From positions 1 to 11,672 of the forward strand of contig JBKEHQ010000042.1 of NCBI GenBank assembly GCA_046710875.1: DNA of 11,672 nt, given 5' to 3'. This DNA is from MGIIb-O3 sp046710875. GTDB lineage: Archaea > Thermoplasmatota > Poseidoniia > Poseidoniales > Thalassarchaeaceae. Every line of letters starts with the position of its first letter. Position 1 is the first letter of the stretch. Below the pieces are notes generated by a model. It was not told the origin of the DNA and did not search any database. It worked only from the letters and a program-made list of their open reading frames with translations. Shown here in pieces: positions 7,450 through 11,672 of the stretch. The position numbers and the translations under genes are program-made.

Positions 7450-8580
7450 ATGGTTAGTTGGCTTATTTCAAATGCCCCACTGACATTCGAAGAATTAGCA
7501 TTCCCTAGATCCGTTATTAAATCACTAAAGTCCGCAAGTATTTCTTCAGATCCTCCACATTTATTGATTACTGGTCCAGCTGGAGTTGGAAAAACTATTG
7601 CATGGCAACTATTTGCTAGACAAATTCTCGGAGTGAGTTGGAAATCTACTACTCATATATTACAATGCCGTGATTTAGTACGTAAGAGAGGTGCTATGGC
7701 ACAATTTGAAGAATTTTTAAGGCCGGGAGGCAGTAAAACCGAAACACTAGCCGGAATGCTCAGCCTCGACTCATTTGATAGAAGTATTTTCACAAAAAAA
7801 GATGGCGATATTCCGCCAGCAGGAAAAGAAAATCAAATTTCTAATGTCGCACCCATAAGTCGATTAATAATTTTAGAAGATGCAGATTATTTAGGCCATA
7901 TTAGGCAAGCATATTTACGAAGAATGATGGAAACGGTTGGCAATGCTTCTAGATTTATTTTGGTAACCAGAGCCCCTTCAAGAATAATCGATGCTTTAAG
8001 ATCAAGAACTCAAATGATCCGTATTCCTCCCACAAATAAAGATCTAATGATTAGTACTTTAGAAAATATTTCCAAATTAAATTTTGGAAAACCATCCAAG
8101 GGTGTTTTAGAAGATATTACATACATATCGCAAGGCAATTTGAGAAAAGGAATTTTTATTTTAGAATTATTAGAAATGCGCAAACTTTCTTCAGATCGTT
8201 CTGCAGTCCATAATCTAGTTCAATCTACTACACTTCAATCAAGCAGGCATATTTTAGAAATGGCTCTCAGAGGTTCTGTAATTGAATGGCGTTGGGAAAA
8301 TAAAGCAGGCAAAAAACGTAAAGTTTTATCTGGAGCAATAGCAGAAATTGATAAATTGATGAATAATTACGGACTTGATGCTGATGATATAGTATCGCAA
8401 CTACACAACGTATTAGTTGGTAGAAGACTATCTTTGCCCGATACTCTTAGGGAAAAATTACTTTCCGCTTTATCATCCTGTGATGTAACACTTCAAAAAT
8501 CCACTTATGCGAGAATACATTTTGAAAACTTCTTACATAAAGTTGCAAAAGCAGGCAAAGAACATGGTCTAGCTTTTTAA
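7450..8580 (+). CDS. Replication factor C-like AAA+ ATPase (divergent clamp-loader subunit)
   Basis: The 376-residue protein has the AAA+ layout of clamp-loader small subunits, which load the PCNA sliding clamp onto primed DNA. Walker A is GPAGVGKT at 42-49. The Walker B region is LIILEDAD at 139-146, followed by a helix (RRMMETVGNASRFILVTRAP) that matches the RFC segment for sensor 1. SRT at 185-187 stands where RFC subunits have the SRC arginine-finger motif. QGNLRKGIFILELL (228-241) matches the sensor 2 region (GDLRxxxxxLQ). The end, to 376, is helical like the RFC collar domain. Differences from normal RFC: the N-terminal KYRP is absent (W4 is kept), the acidic pair of Walker B is ED instead of DE, and about 40 extra residues (roughly 90-135) precede Walker B. 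At 376 residues it is longer than usual small subunits (about 320-330). It may be a second, specialised subunit of the loader. The ATG at 7450 fits the TATA box at 7398 and the conserved W4. Confidence 0.8.
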   Translation: MVSWLISNAPLTFEELAFPRSVIKSLKSASISSDPPHLLITGPAGVGKTIAWQLFARQILGVSWKSTTHILQCRDLVRKRGAMAQFEEFLRPGGSKTETLAGMLSLDSFDRSIFTKKDGDIPPAGKENQISNVAPISRLIILEDADYLGHIRQAYLRRMMETVGNASRFILVTRAPSRIIDALRSRTQMIRIPPTNKDLMISTLENISKLNFGKPSKGVLEDITYISQGNLRKGIFILELLEMRKLSSDRSAVHNLVQSTTLQSSRHILEMALRGSVIEWRWENKAGKKRKVLSGAIAEIDKLMNNYGLDADDIVSQLHNVLVGRRLSLPDTLREKLLSALSSCDVTLQKSTYARIHFENFLHKVAKAGKEHGLAF

Positions 8581-8581
8581 A

Positions 8582-8611
8582 TTTATAAACCCTAATGTTT
8601 GAGTATTAGGG
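8582..8611 (+). promoter_or_regulatory. TATA box with perfect inverted repeat before the Bax-inhibitor-like gene
   Basis: TTTATAAA at 8582-8589 begins one base after the RFC-like stop codon. It is followed at once by CCCTAAT (8590-8596), an 8-base spacer, and its exact reverse complement ATTAGGG (8605-8611). Transcription would be expected to start near 8611, about 15 bases before the ATG at 8627. An inverted repeat covering the stretch from TATA box to start site is the typical position of an archaeal repressor operator, but no regulator is identified. Confidence 0.6.
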
Positions 8612-8626
8612 CCTTCTGCGAATATT

Positions 8627-9388
8627 ATGTATCGCTCCGGAAACCCAGCTCTTTCCGATTCAACATTTGATAAAAATATGTATAAAGAAACGAATTGGTG
8701 GGATAATTCAAATTCAAACCAAATGTCAATAGAAGGAGTATCAGAGAAAACAGGAATATTACTCTTAATTACTGCCACCTCTGCTATAGCTACTTCGATG
8801 ATGATGCCAGAATCCAGTATTTTATTTATTATAGGATTCATAGGGAGTTTAATATCTGCTTTAATCGTAATATTTTCTAGATCGAACAGCCCATTTTTAA
8901 TTTGTTTATATGCTCTTTTTGAAGGCTTATTTTTAGGAGGAATAACTTGGATATTTGCACAACAAAGTGGCTTAGAAAGTATAGGTATAATCGCAGCAAG
9001 CATAACCTTCTTGATACTTGCAGTTATGATTACGATTTACAGACTTGGATTAATACATTGGGATAAAAACATGCAAATTGCAGTAACTTCTGCAATGGCT
9101 GCAATTTTGTTAATTTATTTAATATCTATAATTGGATCATTTATTGGGTTCGAAATACCGCTCATTCATGGTTCAGGGCCGGTCGGAATAGCATTCTCAT
9201 TATTTGTTGTTGGGATTGCGTCATTGTGTTTAGTTGCAGATTTCGATTTTATAGAAAGAGGAGTATTAAGCGGGGCTCCCAAACAACTTGAGTGGAGGGC
9301 AGCATTTGGTTTACTAGTTACCCTTGCTTGGCTATATCTTGAAATTCTAAAATTAATAGCAAAAATTACTATTAATATGAGGAATTAA
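8627..9388 (+). CDS. Bax inhibitor-1/YccA family membrane protein
   Basis: The 253-residue protein starts with the signature of the YccA-like branch (MYRSGNPALSDSTF, then a soluble linker to about 40), which in these proteins precedes the membrane domain. About seven hydrophobic segments follow between 42 and 248. Conserved features are FEGLFLGG near 98-105, ADFDFIERG at 204-212 (the di-acidic motif of the family) and a last helix WLYLEILKLI at 235-244. Homologues such as Bacillus YetJ are pH-sensitive calcium leak channels, and YccA modulates membrane proteolysis by FtsH; which of these applies here is unknown. The ATG at 8627 fits the promoter at 8582 and the family's N-terminal motif. The next gene, a LysE exporter, begins 2 bases after the stop, so the two form an operon. 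Confidence 0.93.
   Translation: MYRSGNPALSDSTFDKNMYKETNWWDNSNSNQMSIEGVSEKTGILLLITATSAIATSMMMPESSILFIIGFIGSLISALIVIFSRSNSPFLICLYALFEGLFLGGITWIFAQQSGLESIGIIAASITFLILAVMITIYRLGLIHWDKNMQIAVTSAMAAILLIYLISIIGSFIGFEIPLIHGSGPVGIAFSLFVVGIASLCLVADFDFIERGVLSGAPKQLEWRAAFGLLVTLAWLYLEILKLIAKITINMRN
9378..9382 (+). promoter_or_regulatory. Shine-Dalgarno site for the LysE-family gene
   Basis: TGAGG at 9378-9382 lies in the last codons of the Bax-inhibitor gene, 8 bases before the TTG at 9391. It supports the TTG as the start and suggests translational coupling of the two genes. Confidence 0.6.
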
Positions 9389-9390
9389 GT

Positions 9391-10017
9391 TTGGAAATTA
9401 ATATAATATTAGCATTAACAATAGCTGGAATAACTCTTGGAATAGTAGAAGGAATAAAGCCTGGACCTTTATTGACTATGGTAATTAGAGAGACACTGAC
9501 CAATGGTCGTAGAGCTGGTATTTGGACAGCTGCTGCACCAATATTTACTGATGGCCCATTGATAATAATTAGTCTATTTGCAGCAAATTGGTTCTCAACA
9601 AGGCCAATGTTTTTAGCCATAATTTCAATTATTGGTTCAATTTTCTTATTAAAAATGGGAATAGAATGCTTTTCAATAAAACCTCCAGATTCAAAATTAG
9701 ATAATATTGATTATTCTAAATCATTAAAGAGAGGAATATTAACAAACTTATTGAATCCAAATGTGTATATATTCTGGTTTTTGATTGGTGGGCCACTGAT
9801 GGCTTCAGTTGTTGATAAAGAACCTCTTGCACCCATTGCATATGCTATTTCCTTTTTGATTTCAATAATAATTGTAAAAACTACTATTGCATATTTCTTT
9901 GATAAAACAAGAGGAAATATTTCTATTAAAACATATAGAATATTCTTATCTATCTGCGGAGTAACAATGATTATATTTGCTTTTGGATTTTTAAATCAAG
10001 CAATTATATTATTATAA
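9391..10017 (+). CDS. LysE/RhtB family amino-acid exporter
   Basis: This 208-residue polytopic inner-membrane protein has the family pattern: GIKPGP at 21-26 at the end of helix 1 (the LysE PGP motif), then a short loop RETLTNGRRAG, an Asp at 54 in the second helix (FTDGP), and LNPNVYIFWF at 121-130 (the NPxxxxFW motif of helix 4). Hydrophobic helices lie at about 5-28, 44-66, 72-93, 118-140, 146-166 and 184-206. LysE proteins export amino acids or related small molecules using the membrane potential or proton gradient; the substrate cannot be told. The start is TTG, 2 bases after the previous stop, supported by the SD site at 9378. Length fits the family (about 200-210). The stop at 10015-10017 is 9 bases from the stop of the opposing Asp-box lipoprotein. 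Confidence 0.92.
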   Translation: MEINIILALTIAGITLGIVEGIKPGPLLTMVIRETLTNGRRAGIWTAAAPIFTDGPLIIISLFAANWFSTRPMFLAIISIIGSIFLLKMGIECFSIKPPDSKLDNIDYSKSLKRGILTNLLNPNVYIFWFLIGGPLMASVVDKEPLAPIAYAISFLISIIIVKTTIAYFFDKTRGNISIKTYRIFLSICGVTMIIFAFGFLNQAIILL

Positions 10018-10026
10018 TGTCAAAAT

Positions 10027-11481
10027 CTAAAGAGTTGAAAAACCACCTTCGGGTAAAGGATTTAATGGAACTGTAGCATCTCTTAGGCTAGGGCCCATCA
10101 TCATTGTACCATAGATTCCCTGATCTACAATATTATGAGAAAGTCCGAACCACGGCCTACCATGCTGATCAATTAAAATATCAATAAAATCACCAAAACC
10201 CCCACATCTGTTATATCCACAATCAACAGTAGTATCCAAAGGATCTCCGAAATTATTTACCTGTGTGGTTGTAATTAGCGGCATAGGAGAAAACGCATCA
10301 GTCATAACAGAAATATATCCATTCCAAGTATTCCCTCCAGAATCACCTAAGTATGCAAATGCAACACGTCCTGAATCCCCAGCCGCAAGTGCCGGGAAAC
10401 CCGTTCCGTTAAGGTTAGTCGGCGGAGCAATCATAATTGGACTACTCCAAGTATCGCAATTATCAAAAGAATATGAATAGTAAGGCATATTATCAACACC
10501 CATCCACATTGCATGAACATTATTGTCTTCATCAGGATAAACTTGTGCTTCTTCGGCATTCCATGTGGCAGCAGTTCCTGTTTCTTCAGTAGGTAATTTA
10601 TGTTCACTCCAAGTGTACCCTCCATCTGAACTTCTATAAATTGAATATCCCTCTCCATCACAACCAGGATTACCTCTGTAAAAGTTACCATTATTGGAGC
10701 CGACCATATGCCCAGTCAAGCCTCCGCTATTACAATTAGTTGGAGCACCGGGGACCTCTGGCCCCCATGTTAAACCACCATCTTGACTTGTAGAGCATAG
10801 AGGAGATTGCCAGTTACCATTTACACAAAAAACCCATGTTGTTTCATGTAAAAGTGCATTATAGGGTGACGATGCAATCGTTTGATGATCTTGTACCGAA
10901 TATCCGGTTGCGAATGAAGCAAGCCCTAAAGGACCCCATGTTTCACCTTCATCATCAGACCATTCAACTGTCATACCTGCTAATGCATGCATATCAAATT
11001 TCATTACTCTATCAGTCCAAGGGTCAACATATACATATGGGTCATTACTATTCACAATTTGACCTTGATATGTATTTTCACACACATAATCCAAACTAGT
11101 CATTTCAATCATATTTGAGCATCGTATTATTGCAGTAGATCCTCCAGGCCCATTACCCCAACTAGTCATGAATAGATTGTCTTGTGAAGTAATGCCAATT
11201 GTAGGCTCAAAGGTTGAAACTCCTATGCCATAATATGTTCCTTTTGCACAAATTGGGATATTTTCACCAATTAAAATGGAATTTAAATCAAACGAGTCGT
11301 CCATTGAAAAAATATCAGTAGAATTAGGAAAATGATACCATGTATTATTTGCGTAACCCTCTGGACATATCTCAGAAATAAGAGATTTTTTATCATTATT
11401 TACTGTATCATTTTTAGTAATACAACCCGCCACCATCGAACTCAAAACCAGTAAAACAATAAATGTTGTAAGGGCTTTCAT
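10027..11481 (-). CDS. Asp-box (BNR/sialidase-fold) surface lipoprotein
   Basis: The 484-residue protein has a lipoprotein signal peptide with the lipobox VAGC (Cys20 lipidated), then a low-complexity linker (to about 35) and a beta-propeller-like body. Three good Asp-box motifs (SxDxGxTW) are seen: SDDEGETW at 175-182, SQDGGLTW at 232-239 and SSDGGYTW at 284-291. A fourth, degraded one is SFDNCDTW at 338-345. Such boxes mark BNR or sialidase-type propellers, found in glycosidases and in binding proteins. I do not see the arginine triad and Tyr/Glu nucleophile pair needed to call it a sialidase. The body has many cysteines, including C421 and C426 in CGYNRC, consistent with export. The end (GFGDFIDILIDQHGRPWFGLSHN) resembles the last blade of the family. 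A paralogue ends 50 bases upstream. A TATA-like GTATAG on the minus strand (about 11501-11506) would fit a nearly leaderless start at the ATG. Confidence 0.85.
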   Translation of the reverse strand: MKALTTFIVLLVLSSMVAGCITKNDTVNNDKKSLISEICPEGYANNTWYHFPNSTDIFSMDDSFDLNSILIGENIPICAKGTYYGIGVSTFEPTIGITSQDNLFMTSWGNGPGGSTAIIRCSNMIEMTSLDYVCENTYQGQIVNSNDPYVYVDPWTDRVMKFDMHALAGMTVEWSDDEGETWGPLGLASFATGYSVQDHQTIASSPYNALLHETTWVFCVNGNWQSPLCSTSQDGGLTWGPEVPGAPTNCNSGGLTGHMVGSNNGNFYRGNPGCDGEGYSIYRSSDGGYTWSEHKLPTEETGTAATWNAEEAQVYPDEDNNVHAMWMGVDNMPYYSYSFDNCDTWSSPIMIAPPTNLNGTGFPALAAGDSGRVAFAYLGDSGGNTWNGYISVMTDAFSPMPLITTTQVNNFGDPLDTTVDCGYNRCGGFGDFIDILIDQHGRPWFGLSHNIVDQGIYGTMMMGPSLRDATVPLNPLPEGGFSTL

Positions 11482-11531
11482 AAGTCAACGGCGTGGCTTT
11501 CTATACATCATATGTACGGAGATTTGTTCTC

Positions 11532-11672
11532 TCATAACTTAAGTGTTAAATTTCCACCTTCTTCTAGTGTTGGTAATTGCACAATGGGTCCATATAATGA
11601 TGGACCAGTCATTAAAGTTCCAATTATCGCCTCATCATTTCCTGCGGCATTATGCGCTAATGCAATCCATGG
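11532..11672 (-). CDS. C-terminal fragment of a second Asp-box lipoprotein paralogue, cut by window edge
   Basis: The last 46 codons and the TGA stop of a minus-strand gene run off the window. The fragment reads PWIALAHNAAGNDEA..., then IIGTLMTGPSLYG..., ending EEGGNLTLKL. It lines up with the end of the neighbouring 484-residue protein (RPWFGLSHN..., IYGTMMMGPSLRD..., PEGGFSTL): 16 of the last 29 aligned residues (ending at the shared TL) are identical, without gaps. It is thus a tandem paralogue upstream of, and in the same direction as, that gene, with 50 bases between. Nothing is visible of its signal peptide or Asp boxes. Confidence 0.85.
   Translation of the reverse strand, partial: PWIALAHNAAGNDEAIIGTLMTGPSLYGPIVQLPTLEEGGNLTLKL

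Noticed and set aside
8569..9003. A 144-codon minus-strand frame over the Bax-inhibitor gene
   Set aside because: The plus strand encodes a clear YccA-type protein with its own promoter; the minus frame has no recognisable feature.
10836..11099. Plus-strand frames of 71 and 87 codons opposite the Asp-box gene
   Set aside because: The minus strand encodes a lipoprotein with repeated Asp boxes through these positions; the plus frames are shadows.
10027..11481. Calling the Asp-box lipoprotein a sialidase
   Set aside because: Asp boxes alone do not show sialidase activity, and I could not identify the arginine triad or the Tyr/Glu nucleophile pair.
11503..11517. ACAT-cat-ATGT inverted repeat before the Asp-box gene as an operator
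   Set aside because: The arms are only 4 bases long in AT-rich DNA, too short to claim.
11517..11530. GAGA-ACAAA-TCTC as a terminator hairpin after the paralogue fragment
   Set aside because: A 4-base stem without a following T-run is not convincing, and archaeal termination does not need a hairpin.

Overview
The window is AT-rich and reads as archaeal. Promoter-like TTTATAAA boxes sit at the expected distance before genes, one gene is a clamp-loader (RFC)-like AAA+ ATPase, starts include a TTG with a Shine-Dalgarno site, and many products are secreted lipoproteins or peptidases with short gene spacing. This mix (S15, M28 and M50 peptidases, Asp-box lipoproteins, YccA-type Bax inhibitor, LysE exporter, very large single-pass surface proteins) fits a planktonic marine euryarchaeon such as Marine Group II/III (Poseidoniales-like). 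The taxonomic call is inference; no rRNA gene is present. No tRNA, mobile element or CRISPR array was seen, and no gene-free stretch exceeds about 135 bases.

Left part (1-2585, plus strand): the 3' part of an S15/CocE-type alpha/beta hydrolase, then a small unrecognised zinc-ribbon-like protein, then an M50 (site-2) intramembrane metalloprotease. It meets the next block tail to tail with only 2 bases between stops.

Middle part (2588-7315, minus strand): a two-gene operon. The upstream gene encodes a 999-residue secreted, C-terminally membrane-anchored protein of unknown family. Six bases after its stop begins a 573-residue M28 zinc peptidase lipoprotein with a full set of metal ligands. Their pairing suggests a cell-surface function, possibly peptide or protein processing.

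Right-middle (7450-10017, plus strand): a divergent RFC-like AAA+ ATPase, then a Bax-inhibitor-1/YccA membrane protein under its own TATA box with a perfect inverted repeat at the presumed transcription start, then a LysE-family exporter coupled to it (2-base gap, TTG start, SD inside the previous gene).

Right end (10027-11672, minus strand): an Asp-box (BNR/sialidase-fold) lipoprotein, and upstream of it the last 46 codons of a clear paralogue, running off the window. This is a tandem duplication of surface beta-propeller proteins.

The most interesting items are the 999-residue protein with its M28 partner, the clamp-loader homologue with a reversed Walker B acidic pair and an extra insert, the operator-like repeats at two promoters, and the tandem Asp-box family.
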